A stretch of DNA of 64,000 nt from Fibrobacterota bacterium (GCA_019509785.1 JAEKLQ010000043.1:34206-98205), one strand, 5' to 3'. Shown: positions 24,813-34,371, numbered from the stretch's first letter. Notes: generated by a model from the sequence alone, not told the origin. Numbers and translations: made by a program.

Positions 24813-24868
24813 GTGGTCCCCTTGACCCGATCCGCCGGCGCCTTCGGAGGGATGCCTTTCCGCGGGTT

Positions 24869-25996
24869 TCAGCTATCGTCATTCTTGCGATGGCCGGAAT
24901 CGAAACGGAAATTGTTGAATTCGAATCCGATCCGGGTTTTCCAGGTTCTTAGCGAGTAATACGCGATGGGCTGGGCGTAGCCCCTTTCCACGGTAACGAA
25001 CCCCAGGATGGGCAGGTGCCACCAGCGTCCCTTGAACGTGGCATGATAGGACTGGTTGGCGAACATGTCTTCGAGGTTCCCGCATTGGACGCCTCCGGAT
25101 TGGATCCCGAGACCAATGGAACCGTACGTCCAGGGAAGGTTGGGGAGGTGGATGTATTTCAACAAGAAGAAGTCCGTGGGCACGATCGTCGTCAATTCGA
25201 ACTGGGATCCGTCATACTGCCAGATGTGGGGCTTTTCCCCGTCGCTGTAAAAAATAGAGGAGTCTTCCAGTCCCGAGAACCGTAATTCGGTCTGGTTCAT
25301 GTATTCCTTCAGCAAGAAGAAGGTGTCGAATTTCCAGCTACCGAATTTGAAATGGAAGGTGGCGGCCTGCGAGAGGTAGTTCCAACCCATGGAAGCGAAA
25401 TCCTGGACGATATACCCCTCGGGGAATGATTTCTTGATCGCGTTATACTGGCTGTCGCTTTCGATGAACATGCCGTTGGATTCGTGGGCGATCGCGACCG
25501 AATAGTCATATCCCTTTAAATACTTGCGGGAAGCGAGCCGGGACAGTTGGACGGAAAACTCCGGATTTTGCAGACGGGAAATGACGGGCCCGGATTGCTC
25601 CGAATCGAAGTAGAAGTCGTACAAGCCCTGGTAGATCATGGCGAAAGAGAGCGCCGTCTTCCGCCCGAGCAAGGAGAGCTTTATGCCCGGGCTTACGAAA
25701 AAGGAGGGATGGCTATAGCTGCGGAAGTACTTCGTATCCGAAACGAAGTCATACGAGAAAGTCGTCGGTTTGAGCAAGATGCCGCTCTCGAATACGACGT
25801 GCCCGGCGGAAGATTTGATCACGGGTAAGCGGCCCGATATGATCGCATTCGTGTCGCAAGCCGGTTTCGGCGCGTTTTCCTCAACGAACACGGTGTCATC
25901 CGGTAGCTTCGTTTTGCCGAGGCCATCAAGCGTGCGGACATCCGAGGCGAATGCGCATATGTTCAAGAGGGCGATGAAAACTACGAATTGGATCAT
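24869..25996 (-). CDS. Outer-membrane phospholipase A (OmpLA)-like protein
   Basis: 375 residues with a signal peptide ending near residue 18. Beta-strand periodicity continues to the C-terminus, which fits an outer-membrane barrel. The key observation is H171-x-S173-N-G followed by N185. E. coli OmpLA has H142, S144 and N156, and all three spacings are identical here, so this is the catalytic triad of a calcium-dependent phospholipase A1. OmpLA hydrolyses misplaced phospholipids of the outer leaflet as a dimer. Base composition is visibly less GC-rich than the neighbours, which may hint at transfer. GGGAG before ATG 25996 supports the start. Confidence 0.72.
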   Translation of the reverse strand: MIQFVVFIALLNICAFASDVRTLDGLGKTKLPDDTVFVEENAPKPACDTNAIISGRLPVIKSSAGHVVFESGILLKPTTFSYDFVSDTKYFRSYSHPSFFVSPGIKLSLLGRKTALSFAMIYQGLYDFYFDSEQSGPVISRLQNPEFSVQLSRLASRKYLKGYDYSVAIAHESNGMFIESDSQYNAIKKSFPEGYIVQDFASMGWNYLSQAATFHFKFGSWKFDTFFLLKEYMNQTELRFSGLEDSSIFYSDGEKPHIWQYDGSQFELTTIVPTDFFLLKYIHLPNLPWTYGSIGLGIQSGGVQCGNLEDMFANQSYHATFKGRWWHLPILGFVTVERGYAQPIAYYSLRTWKTRIGFEFNNFRFDSGHRKNDDS

Positions 25997-26069
25997 CCGG
26001 TCTCCCGTTCAGAAGAATTGTTCCTAAAGCATCATTGGCCCGCCTTTGATTCTATACCGGGATGAAACC

Positions 26070-26096
26070 GTAACCTTGGGGTTACTCAATTATTGA
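26070..26096 (-). terminator. Paired small palindromes downstream of hemE
   Basis: GTAACC (26070-26075) pairs with GGTTAC (26080-26085), and TCAATTATTGA (26086-26096) is a second dyad. They lie between the end of hemE and the OmpLA-like start. They could be a weak terminator or an operator. There is no T-run. Confidence 0.3.
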
Positions 26097-26159
26097 AGCG
26101 GAGGGAACGCGAGGATTCCGGAAGAAACGGAACCGGAGAATGGACCGGTAGGGTCGCGC

Positions 26160-27221
26160 TTAAGCTTCGTGGACCGCGTCCACGAAGGCGCGCGCGTGAT
26201 CAGGATTGATGTCCGGCAATATCCCGTGGCCCAGATTGAAAATGTGCGGGCGGCCGGCAACTTGCGCTTTCATCGCTTTCACCTTCGCGCGGATGATTTC
26301 CGGAGGCGCGTATAGGGTGCAGGGATCCAGGTTCCCTTGGAACACTTGCTTCGGATAGGCCTTCACGGCATCCGACAGGTTCACCCTCCAATCCAGTCCC
26401 ACCACGTCGGCGCCCAGGGAGACGAAATGCGGCAGCAGGTGCGGCGCCCCGTTGGCGTAATGGATTACGGGGACGCCCGGATGCGCGGCCTTCACCTCGG
26501 CAATGAGGCGGCGCGTATGCGGAAGCACGTGATCGCGATACTCGTCCGGACCCAGATAGCCCGCCCAGGAATCCATGATGGTCAGCACGTCGGCGCCCTG
26601 CCTGGCCTGTTCCCGCAAATAGGCCGAAGTCACCGAGGCAAGCTTGCCCATCAAGATCGCGAATACTTCCGGCCTCGAAAAGAGCAGAGCCTTGAGCCTG
26701 GCCAATTCCTTCGACGATCCGCCCTCCACCATGTAGGAAGCCACCGTGAAGGGGCCGCCGGCGAAGCCGATCAAGGGGCCGCGATTCGCCAGGGCCTTTT
26801 TCGACAGGCGGATGCCTTCGAAAACGTAAGCCAGGCTGGAGTTGAGATCGCCTTCGGGAAGCGCGCGTATGGCCGCGTCATCGCGCAGGGGGTTGGCGAT
26901 GACCGGCCCCTTGTGCTCTTGGAACTCGACCTGCAATCCCATAGGGGGAAGCAAGACCAGGATATCCGAGAAGAGGATGGCCGCATCCACGCCGACTTGA
27001 TCGAAGGGTTGCAAGGTCACTTCCGCCACCTGTTCCGGCGCGCGGCAGAAATCCATGAACGACGGGAAGCCGGCGCGCACGCGCCGATAGTCGGCCAGGT
27101 AGCGGCCGGCCTGGCGCATGATCCACACGGGAGGCCGCGCCGGCATACGGCCCAGGGCGGCATCGAGCAGGGAGCGGTTCTTCAGTCCTTGGCCGGCGGG
27201 GGCGGGGGAAGCTTCGGGCAT
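26160..27221 (-). CDS. hemE: Uroporphyrinogen decarboxylase
   Basis: 353 residues, family size. HemE removes the four acetate carboxyls of uroporphyrinogen III to give coproporphyrinogen III in haem synthesis. Signatures are PVWIMRQAGRYLADYR near residue 30, AAILFSDILVLLPPMGL with the catalytic Asp, GPLIGFAGGPFTVASYMVEG, VIHYANGAPHLLPH and FNLGHGILPDINPDH. I use ATG 27221; an in-frame TTG at 27230 is possible. It lies downstream of prmA on the same strand, 79 bases away. No other haem gene is in the window. Confidence 0.96.
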   Translation of the reverse strand: MPEASPAPAGQGLKNRSLLDAALGRMPARPPVWIMRQAGRYLADYRRVRAGFPSFMDFCRAPEQVAEVTLQPFDQVGVDAAILFSDILVLLPPMGLQVEFQEHKGPVIANPLRDDAAIRALPEGDLNSSLAYVFEGIRLSKKALANRGPLIGFAGGPFTVASYMVEGGSSKELARLKALLFSRPEVFAILMGKLASVTSAYLREQARQGADVLTIMDSWAGYLGPDEYRDHVLPHTRRLIAEVKAAHPGVPVIHYANGAPHLLPHFVSLGADVVGLDWRVNLSDAVKAYPKQVFQGNLDPCTLYAPPEIIRAKVKAMKAQVAGRPHIFNLGHGILPDINPDHARAFVDAVHEA

Positions 27222-27300
27222 ATTGGGCAATTTAGATCAAAAGCGGTCCGGTCCCCCAGCCAAGCGACGGACGGATCCGCTGGCGAATAGTGCCGGCTTG

Positions 27301-28173
27301 TCATTCCACGCAAGCGGAGAAGCCCCACCATCCGTCCATTTCGGTTTCCTGGACGATCCGGAAAGGCGAAGTTTCCCGCCATTCCAGGAAGTGGCGCTTG
27401 TCTTCCAAGCGCTGCCCGGAGACCACGAAGATCCCGGGACCGGCCAGGGACTTGGAGCCCTTGGGGGCCAGGCGCGTGCGCAGTTCCTCTCGGAATGGCC
27501 ACAGCTCGGTGCGGATCATATTGCAGATCACGACGCCGAAGCGGGCCTGCGGCGAGAGCGCTCCGGTTTCGCCGATAAGAGTGCGGAAGCGGCATCCCGG
27601 GGGAGGCGGATTGAGGACCAGATTCTCGTCCAGGCAGGGGCCCACCACGGGATCGATATCGAGGGCGATGACTTCGGAAGCCCCTAATTGGGCCGCGTAA
27701 AGGGCCAGGATGCCGGTCCCGGTGCCGATATCCAGCACGGAGGCCCCTCGCATATCGGCCTTCTCCAGCAGCAAGGCGGCGATGCGGGTGGATTCGTGGG
27801 AGCCCGTCCCGAAGGCCATCTTTGCTTCCAGGCGGATGATATGCCGGGCTCCCGGCGGGGCTTCGATCCAAGGCGGGATGACCGTCAGGGCTTCGGTCAC
27901 CGGTACTGGCGTTTGCCGATCCCGCCAACTGCGATCCCAATCCTCGATGCTGGCTTCGCCGGAGGCCAGCCCGGGCCGATCCGAGAATCGATCGCGGGCC
28001 GCGGCCAGTTCCGCGGCCGATCCGAAAAAGCCCTTCAGCAGGATGCCCTCCGGATGCGGGCCCCCTTCCTCCACTTCCTCCACGCCCGTGGCTCCGGTCT
28101 CGAATAAGCCGTCCTGATCGAGTTCCAGGCGGTCCGCCCCAGCGCGAAACGTCAGCCACCAATAGGAATCCAA
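27301..28173 (-). CDS. prmA: Ribosomal protein L11 methyltransferase
   Basis: 290 residues from TTG 28173. The frame is open to 28332, but that start would overlap the divergent prenyltransferase gene. The TTG gives DSYWWLTFRAGAD, the natural PrmA N-terminus, a length close to E. coli PrmA (293), and a GGGAGG Shine-Dalgarno. The catalytic domain has MAFGTGSHESTRIAALLLE, the family hallmark, and motif I VLDIGTGTGILALYAAQLGA. PrmA trimethylates ribosomal protein L11 with S-adenosylmethionine. The NPPF-like NMI motif (VICNMI) replaces the NIL seen in many homologues. Confidence 0.9.
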   Translation of the reverse strand: MDSYWWLTFRAGADRLELDQDGLFETGATGVEEVEEGGPHPEGILLKGFFGSAAELAAARDRFSDRPGLASGEASIEDWDRSWRDRQTPVPVTEALTVIPPWIEAPPGARHIIRLEAKMAFGTGSHESTRIAALLLEKADMRGASVLDIGTGTGILALYAAQLGASEVIALDIDPVVGPCLDENLVLNPPPPGCRFRTLIGETGALSPQARFGVVICNMIRTELWPFREELRTRLAPKGSKSLAGPGIFVVSGQRLEDKRHFLEWRETSPFRIVQETEMDGWWGFSACVE

Positions 28174-28315
28174 AGCGCCTCCCGACCCTGCCAAATCGTG
28201 CCAGAGGGGCAAATATAGGCACTTCTCCTCCTGTCCCAGGGAGTCTTTTCTTATATTACCCGGTCCACCAATCGCCTTCCGAGGCCGGCGCAGCCGCCCG
28301 GAAACAAGGAGTCCA

Positions 28316-29326
28316 GTGAGCGAGTCCATCACCGCGCCGGCATCCTACGAGCAAGTGCTCATGGATGCCCGCGCCTGCGTGGCCGAAGCCCTGGATCAGG
28401 TCCATACGGTCATGCTGGAAGTGGCCGAGCATGCTCCCGGCAAGCTTTCCGGCCAATTGAATTCCCTGCTGGTGCGGAAAGGCAAACGCATCCGCTCCAC
28501 GTTCCTCTTCTTGTTGGCTTCGTGCGGCAAGAACGGGCTTTCGGAAAGGGCGGTGCGGGCGGCCGCGGCCATCGAACTCATCCACCTGGCATCCCTGGTC
28601 CACGACGACATCATCGACGACAGCGACTTGCGCCGCAACGAGAAGACCGCCCATAAACGCTGGGGCAACCGCATGGCGGTGCTCTTGGGCGACTATACCT
28701 TGGCCAAGTCGATGGAGATGGTGTGGAGCGATCGCGATCATCGCATTCCCTTGAGCCTTTCCAAGGCCTCCAGCCGTTTGATCATGGCCGAGGTGATGGA
28801 AGTGGAAGGCGCCGGCAACGCCGATCTCTCGCTGGAACAATACTTCGCCGTCATCGAAGGGAAGACGGCGGCTTTGCTGATGGCGTGCGGGGAATGCGGC
28901 GCCGTCCTGGCCGGATTCGACGAGGCCATGGTGCGGCAGGGTCTGGAATTGGGCCGCAACTTCGGGATGGCTTTCCAGATCATCGACGACTTGCTCGATT
29001 TCGGGTACGGGGCCGAGAACCTGGATAAGCGGACCTTCTCGGATTTGAAGAACGGTTATTTCACGCTTCCCCTGATCCTTTTCTTCGAGTCGTGCACGCC
29101 GGCGGAACGCCAACGCATGTTGGGCCTGCTCGCGAACGCCGGTTCGGAAGCCGGGCAGGCGGAGATCAAAAACCTGCTGCAAGCGCATTCGGCGTTCCAG
29201 AAGGCGCGCGATATCGCCATCGATAAAGTCAACGCCTGCATGCCGTTCCTCGAAAGCCTTCCGGACACGCCGGCGGCGGGCCATCTCAAGCGGGTGTGCC
29301 GACTGATGACCGAACGCTCCCTCTAG
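28316..29326 (+). CDS. Long-chain trans-polyprenyl diphosphate synthase
   Basis: 336 residues from GTG 28316, preceded by AAGGAG. It condenses isopentenyl diphosphate onto an allylic diphosphate to make the side chain of quinones or similar lipids. The first aspartate-rich motif is DDIIDD at 97-102 and the second is DDLLD at 224-228. The residues 4 and 5 before the first motif are small (S93, A92), which in this family allows long products (about C35-C50). KGKRIRSTFLFL near residue 55 is the diphosphate-binding Lys/Arg region. Divergent from prmA; the 142-base gap contains TATATT but no matching -35. Confidence 0.92.
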   Translation: MSESITAPASYEQVLMDARACVAEALDQVHTVMLEVAEHAPGKLSGQLNSLLVRKGKRIRSTFLFLLASCGKNGLSERAVRAAAAIELIHLASLVHDDIIDDSDLRRNEKTAHKRWGNRMAVLLGDYTLAKSMEMVWSDRDHRIPLSLSKASSRLIMAEVMEVEGAGNADLSLEQYFAVIEGKTAALLMACGECGAVLAGFDEAMVRQGLELGRNFGMAFQIIDDLLDFGYGAENLDKRTFSDLKNGYFTLPLILFFESCTPAERQRMLGLLANAGSEAGQAEIKNLLQAHSAFQKARDIAIDKVNACMPFLESLPDTPAAGHLKRVCRLMTERSL

Positions 29327-29342
29327 CGCGGTCAAGCGCTGC

Positions 29343-30461
29343 CTACCTGGCCTCCGCCTTCCGGACGGTCTTCGTCTTCCCGCCCTTCGGCTTCTCCATC
29401 CCGCGCTTCACGCGATTGGCCGCCGCCACGTCCTTGAAATGCATGTGGTCGGAATTATCCACCGAGAAAAAGTGCTCGCGCGACCCGTCGTCCTTGGCGA
29501 CGAAGTACATCTTGTCGGTATTCAACGGCCGCAGGGCGGCCCGTAAAGCGCCCCGGCCGGGATTGCAGATGGGGCCGGGCGGAAGCCCCGTGAACTTGCG
29601 GGTGTTGTACGGCGAATCGCAGTTAAGGTCCGAGACCAACAAAGGGCCGGTGGGTTTCCGCACCGCGAAACGCACGGTGGGATCGGCGCCAAGGCTCCAG
29701 CCCTGGTTCAACCGGTTCCAGAACACTCCCGCGATGGGTTCCTGCTCCTGGGGCACGGCGGCTTCTTTTTCCACGATAGAAGCGAGGGTCACCCAGCCGC
29801 GTTGCCCGTATTTCTGGTAGACGGGAGTCGCCACGTCGAACTCCTTTTCCACCGCCACGAACCGCTTCGCCATCACCTTCAGCACGTCCCTCTCGGTCAC
29901 GCGCCAGGGTAACACGTAGGTTTCGGGAAAGAGGAAGCCTTCCAGATCCGGCGAATGGAGGCCGCAGGCCCGGGCGAACTCGGCCGAATGCACCAAGGAA
30001 TCGAACTTAAGGCTGTCCAGCGGGAACTTTGCCTTGAGGATGGAGTAGATCTCCCAGGAGGCCTTGCCTTCGGGGATGGTCACCACCTGGGTGGCCATCT
30101 TTCCGCTGGTCAGTTTCCAGGTCATTTCCAATGCCGAATTGGACGGGCGCACGTAGAAGTAGCCCGCGCGGATCTTCTTATCCTGCCGCGAAAAGCGCAG
30201 GAACAACCGGAATACCTGGGCGTTGGGGATGAGCCCTTTCTGCTGCAGGTCTTGCGAAAGGGCCGCCAGGGAGGCCTTGGGAGGGACTTCGTAGAGCACG
30301 TCCCCGGTGCCCGGATCGGCCTCCAGCCCGGTCTCCGCCGCCGGCTTGGCCACCGACTTGGCGGTCAGCACCCATACGATGGAACCGGCCGCCGCCGCGA
30401 TCAGCAAGAGCAACGCCGCCGCGCCGGAAAGAGAGAATCCCTTTTTGGTTTTTTTCGCCAT
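29343..30461 (-). CDS. mltG: Endolytic murein transglycosylase MltG
   Basis: 372 residues. A short basic N-terminus and one membrane helix (about residues 12-33) anchor the YceG-type domain in the periplasm. The catalytic segment TLASIVEKEAAVPQEQEPIAGVFWNRL contains the glutamate (E231) that corresponds to E. coli E218, followed by LGADPTVRF and the conserved SPYNTRKFTGLPPGPICNPG. MltG cleaves nascent peptidoglycan strands and sets their length. It lies 61 bases after the last glycosyltransferase of the polysaccharide operon on the same strand, so read-through is possible. It converges on the prenyltransferase gene. Confidence 0.94.
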   Translation of the reverse strand: MAKKTKKGFSLSGAAALLLLIAAAAGSIVWVLTAKSVAKPAAETGLEADPGTGDVLYEVPPKASLAALSQDLQQKGLIPNAQVFRLFLRFSRQDKKIRAGYFYVRPSNSALEMTWKLTSGKMATQVVTIPEGKASWEIYSILKAKFPLDSLKFDSLVHSAEFARACGLHSPDLEGFLFPETYVLPWRVTERDVLKVMAKRFVAVEKEFDVATPVYQKYGQRGWVTLASIVEKEAAVPQEQEPIAGVFWNRLNQGWSLGADPTVRFAVRKPTGPLLVSDLNCDSPYNTRKFTGLPPGPICNPGRGALRAALRPLNTDKMYFVAKDDGSREHFFSVDNSDHMHFKDVAAANRVKRGMEKPKGGKTKTVRKAEAR

Positions 30462-30522
30462 GTAAATCCGATGGATGGGGGAGGGGTCCTATCTGGTCGA
30501 TTCCAACACCAATTTAACCCTG

Positions 30523-31707
30523 TCACGCGCTCCGGGCACGCGGATCCTCGACCGCTGGCACGGAAGCCCGGACGGGTTTACGGCCCGCCAGTTTGCCGCG
30601 CACGGCTTCCGCCACCACGGCGGTGTCCATCTGCCGCAGGCAGGAAAAGTGCGAGCACGGGGGCATAGATCCCAAGTAGTAGCAGGGACGGCAAGGCAAG
30701 TTCGCCAGGAAAACCGGAGTCGATCCGATGGGGTTCCATTTGCGGGGGTCGGTCGGGCCGAAAAGGGTTACGGTAGGCACTCCGCAGGCGGCCGCCACGT
30801 GCAGGGTACCCGTGTCGTTGCCCACTACCAGATCGCATGCGGATACCGCCGTCAGCAGGGACTCATAATCCAACAGGCCGGTCGTATCCTCCGCCATCCC
30901 GTTCGCGGCCGCCAGGATGCGGGCGGCCTCGGGCTCTTCCCCGCGCGCGCCGAATAGCACGCAGACCTTTCCCTCCCCCGCCAGCAGGAGGATGAGTTCG
31001 GCGAAACGTTCCCAGGGCCATTTCTTTTGCGGCCAATTGAAGGAGGACCCGTAGACGATGCCGATGCGCGCGCGCGGCCCGGGGGCATGGGCCCGCGGGT
31101 AGAGAGGATCCGGTTCGGATGCGGGAAAGTCCATGCCCAGGACCCGGTAAAAGCACTGCCATTCGGGCATATGCCGCGGCACCGGGACTTCGAAATCATG
31201 ATACTTAGGGAAAGCGCCCTCCACCTGGAATCCGCGCGAGAAGGGGATTCGCAGCAAACGCTTCAGGATCGGGCCCGTGCCGCGATACAACTCCAGGTCC
31301 ACGAATTGCGCATAGCCGTTGCCGCGCAGGATACCCAGAAGCCGGAGCAGTCGGCCCCATAACCGGGGGGACATCAACTCGAAGGCGAGACGTCGTCCCG
31401 TGATCGGGAGCTCGTACACTTGATCGATCTCGGGGGCATGGCGGTAAATGGCCGCGATGCGCGCGGAGACCAGAACATCGATGATGATTCCGGGGTAGCG
31501 GCGCCTGAACTCGCGCACCGCATACAAGGAGACCACGGCGTCGCCCAGGCAGCACCATTTGCAAACCAGGATTCGATGGGGGCCGGTCGGTTCTACGGGC
31601 CGGGTCGCGCCGGGACGGGGCCTCAGCCAGCGGAGGATCCAGGGCAATACGGCCCGTTCCACCCTGCGAACCTTGGCGTTGCTCCGCACGGGATTGCAAT
31701 CGCTCAT
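30523..31707 (-). CDS. GT9 (heptosyltransferase-like) glycosyltransferase
   Basis: 394 residues from ATG 31707, which overlaps the upstream stop (ATGA). GT9 hallmarks are ILVCKWCCLGDAVVSLYAVREFRRRYP at the start of the N-lobe and ACDLVVGNDTGTLHVAAACGVPTVTLFGPTDPRKWNP in the donor site. Such enzymes add heptose or another sugar to lipid-linked glycans at the inner face of the membrane. Four cysteines near the C-terminus (CRPCYY, CSHFSC) are common in this family. It is the last glycosyltransferase of the operon. The specific sugar cannot be inferred. Confidence 0.88.
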   Translation of the reverse strand: MSDCNPVRSNAKVRRVERAVLPWILRWLRPRPGATRPVEPTGPHRILVCKWCCLGDAVVSLYAVREFRRRYPGIIIDVLVSARIAAIYRHAPEIDQVYELPITGRRLAFELMSPRLWGRLLRLLGILRGNGYAQFVDLELYRGTGPILKRLLRIPFSRGFQVEGAFPKYHDFEVPVPRHMPEWQCFYRVLGMDFPASEPDPLYPRAHAPGPRARIGIVYGSSFNWPQKKWPWERFAELILLLAGEGKVCVLFGARGEEPEAARILAAANGMAEDTTGLLDYESLLTAVSACDLVVGNDTGTLHVAAACGVPTVTLFGPTDPRKWNPIGSTPVFLANLPCRPCYYLGSMPPCSHFSCLRQMDTAVVAEAVRGKLAGRKPVRASVPAVEDPRARSA

Positions 31708-32813
31708 GGTCGGCCGCCCAGCATGGCGGAAAGGGCCTTTTCCAAGCCCTGGGCCGCGGCGGCGGGACCGTACCCGGTTTCCGCCCGGGCCTTCGCCGCC
31801 TCCAGCCGGTCCGCCGCGGGGTAGTCCGCGAAGATTTCGCGCACGGCTTGGGCCAGGGCTTCGGGGGTATCCAGATCGCGGGCCGCGATGGTGGGGAAGT
31901 CCACGGCCAGGTCGGCCAGATTGCCGCCCGTGCTCGCCAGCACGGGTAACCCGAAGGTTACGCCTTCGAGCGCGGCCTTGCCGAATTGCTCGGCTTGCCG
32001 CGCGTTCTCGCCCGTGGGCAATACGAGGAGGGAACACCCGGCGAGGGCCCGCTCTAGTTCCGCGTTCGCGACATGCCCCGGAAATTCCACGCGGCCCGAC
32101 AGGCCCCGCTCCCGCGCCAAAGCCTCCAAGCGCCTCCGTTCCGGGCCGTCGCCCACGATGCGCAGGGAGAATCCCGGCAAGCGGACCAGGGCTTCCACGA
32201 TCAAGTCGACGCGCTTAAGCGGGATGAGCCGGCCGAGGTAGGCGATACGACGCGATCCGGGATCGGCTTTCATGGCTTTGCGCGCCCGGATCCATAAGGG
32301 GACGACGGATAGGGGCCCCGGATAACCCCAGGCGCGCGCGCGCGCGGCGATGGCGGCGGTGGGAACGATACAACCCCGTGCTTCCGCGAAGGTTTTCTTC
32401 AGCAAGGCCGGGAAGGGCCAGGGCAAGGCTTTGGGCCGGTTCTCGGCGCTATAGAACGCGAAGGGAATGCCCAGCGCGCGCGCGCGCGACGCCACCTGGC
32501 GCGTGGCCAGGCACCAAGGTTCTTCCCAGCAGTAGATGGCGTCGGGCTTAAGGCGCGCGAGCAACGCGCCTAAGCCTACCCAAAGGAAAAACGAATTGCG
32601 GCCGGAGGCGATCACGGGGAGGACGTGCAAGGCGGGACGGTCGCCGGCGGCTTGGGTCGCAACGGGAGCGCGATAGGCATGGCCCAGGCTGCGGGCGCGC
32701 CAGATATGCGGCACGATCAGATCCACCTGATGGGCGCGCCAGCCGTGGAATGCCAGCCGGTTCTCTTCGGCGGCGAGGGGATGTCCGATCACGGCGAGGC
32801 GGCGCTCAGGCAA
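31704..32813 (-). CDS. GT4-family glycosyltransferase
   Basis: 369 residues from TTG 32813. That start is supported by GGAGG five bases upstream and by an 8-base overlap with the polymerase gene. The C-lobe has RRIAYLGRLIPLKRVDLIVEAL, LRIVGDGPERRRLEALA and EQFGKAALEGVTFGLPVLAS, with the E-x7-E donor-binding pattern of retaining GT4 enzymes. The N-lobe begins RRLAVIGHPLAAEENR. It is one of five GT4 enzymes in this polysaccharide operon; each probably adds one sugar of the repeat unit. Its stop overlaps the next start as ATGA. Confidence 0.87.
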   Translation of the reverse strand: MPERRLAVIGHPLAAEENRLAFHGWRAHQVDLIVPHIWRARSLGHAYRAPVATQAAGDRPALHVLPVIASGRNSFFLWVGLGALLARLKPDAIYCWEEPWCLATRQVASRARALGIPFAFYSAENRPKALPWPFPALLKKTFAEARGCIVPTAAIAARARAWGYPGPLSVVPLWIRARKAMKADPGSRRIAYLGRLIPLKRVDLIVEALVRLPGFSLRIVGDGPERRRLEALARERGLSGRVEFPGHVANAELERALAGCSLLVLPTGENARQAEQFGKAALEGVTFGLPVLASTGGNLADLAVDFPTIAARDLDTPEALAQAVREIFADYPAADRLEAAKARAETGYGPAAAAQGLEKALSAMLGGRP

Positions 32814-34371
32814 GGGCGCCTCCGGGGAAGGGGAGGGTTGAGCCCTGGACCGGAGCTAGGCTCGCGGGGGCGACCGGGCCGGTCGCGGCGCCCGATTCGG
32901 GCCGGGCCTCCGCCTGGGCTGGCTTGGCCTGGGCGGCTCGGGTCTCGCGATAGAAACGGGTGATGCAGCCGAGGCTGAACCAGAAGAAGATGTCGCCCGG
33001 AGGCGTGTGCAAATGCGTACCCGTGAGATTAAGCAGGGTCAGCATGAAGACGATGGTCATCAACAGGCGGGTGAGCTCGCGCATCTCCTCGTCCTTGGTT
33101 TCCGCTATGATGGACATTCCCCGGTAGAAAGCCAGGATCAGGATGATCAGGAAACAGAGGAGTCCTGGGTAACCGATCTCGCCCAGCACCAGGAAGTAAT
33201 AGCTATGCGCGTATCCCGTGGTCCCTTGGCCTTTCCCCAAGGGGAAGTAGAAGGAGTTATAAATGATGCCCATCCAGGTTTCCATGCGCTTCTGGACGCT
33301 GTATTCCTGCAAGGGATTCGCGAGGGCGGCGGTGCGATTGCTGATCATGCTCTCGGTGAGGTTCGGGCCCTTGGAATTGAGGCGCGCGCTGAGCGCCCCG
33401 TTCCGCTGGAAGCTGCCTCCGCTTTCCCCGCTCCCGCCTTTGACGGCGTACCCGACGATCCCTCCGGCCATGGCCGCGATGATGGCGATCTTGGCCCATT
33501 TGTTCTTCAGGCGCAGGAAGACCAGGTAGAAGAAAATGCCGGCGGCGGCAGCCAGCCAATTGGTGCGCACCGAAGCGATGAGCAAGGGCGCTATGCAGGT
33601 TCCGACGAGCAAGATCCCGAATATCACCGTATGCCGGCCCCGGCTCAGGATCCAATATCCGCCCGCGGCCAGCATCAGGACCATGCCGTCGGACATGGCC
33701 GCCGGGGATACGTAGGTGGAGAACGGCCGCACGATGCCGTCGATGCGCAAAGTGGTGAAGGTGATGGAATCCATCCACTTCTGTTCGAAATCGGTGAATC
33801 CGAATAGGATCTGGCGTATCCCGTATAACGCCGTGAAGAAGAGCAGCCAGGAGGCCCAGGCCAGCACCGATTTCGTTTCCTTGAGGCTGGTGAGGACGTA
33901 ACTGCCCGCGAAATAGAAGAACACGTAGAGCCCGTTGAACTTGAAGCCGTACAAGCTTTCCTGGATATCCAGATCCGTCCCCACGAACACCTTGATGAAA
34001 AGCAGGATGGTGTAGAAGACGATGAAGGCGGAGAGCAAATCCCGGGAACGTTCCTTGTTCAGGATCCACAGCAGGATGAGGGCGACGATGAGCCCGCCCA
34101 TCACGCCGTCCGAGATCAGCATCAGGTAATCGAGGGTGGGCCGCTCGCTGACGAGGTAGTACATGCGGCGGAACAAGGAAATGTAGAGCGGCAGGCAGAA
34201 GAGGTAATAGACGCCGAACTTAGGCCATTTAAGGGTGGGAACGAGGAAGAGCGCGATGCAGAAGATGGCGGTTTCGGCGCGGGACGGAACGTGCATCAAG
34301 CGATAGGCGAATCCGATGCCGAAGAGGAGGATGGCCGGGATGAAAATGGGCCAGAAGCCGGCTTTCTTCAT
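32806..34371 (-). CDS. O-antigen polymerase/ligase-like membrane protein (Wzy/WaaL type)
   Basis: 521 residues from ATG 34371 (ATGA overlap). About ten to twelve hydrophobic helices can be counted. A large periplasmic loop between about residues 310 and 400 (RLNSKGPNLTESM, PLQEYSVQKRMETWMG) is followed by GKGQGTTGYAHSYYFLVLGEIGYPG, which matches the conserved His-containing element of O-antigen ligase/polymerase proteins. It is the only such gene in the cluster, so it is the likely Wzy that links repeat units in the periplasm. A ligase role is less likely given the Wza/Wzc genes. The C-terminal tail is Ala/Pro-rich. Confidence 0.85.
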   Translation of the reverse strand: MKKAGFWPIFIPAILLFGIGFAYRLMHVPSRAETAIFCIALFLVPTLKWPKFGVYYLFCLPLYISLFRRMYYLVSERPTLDYLMLISDGVMGGLIVALILLWILNKERSRDLLSAFIVFYTILLFIKVFVGTDLDIQESLYGFKFNGLYVFFYFAGSYVLTSLKETKSVLAWASWLLFFTALYGIRQILFGFTDFEQKWMDSITFTTLRIDGIVRPFSTYVSPAAMSDGMVLMLAAGGYWILSRGRHTVIFGILLVGTCIAPLLIASVRTNWLAAAAGIFFYLVFLRLKNKWAKIAIIAAMAGGIVGYAVKGGSGESGGSFQRNGALSARLNSKGPNLTESMISNRTAALANPLQEYSVQKRMETWMGIIYNSFYFPLGKGQGTTGYAHSYYFLVLGEIGYPGLLCFLIILILAFYRGMSIIAETKDEEMRELTRLLMTIVFMLTLLNLTGTHLHTPPGDIFFWFSLGCITRFYRETRAAQAKPAQAEARPESGAATGPVAPASLAPVQGSTLPFPGGALA

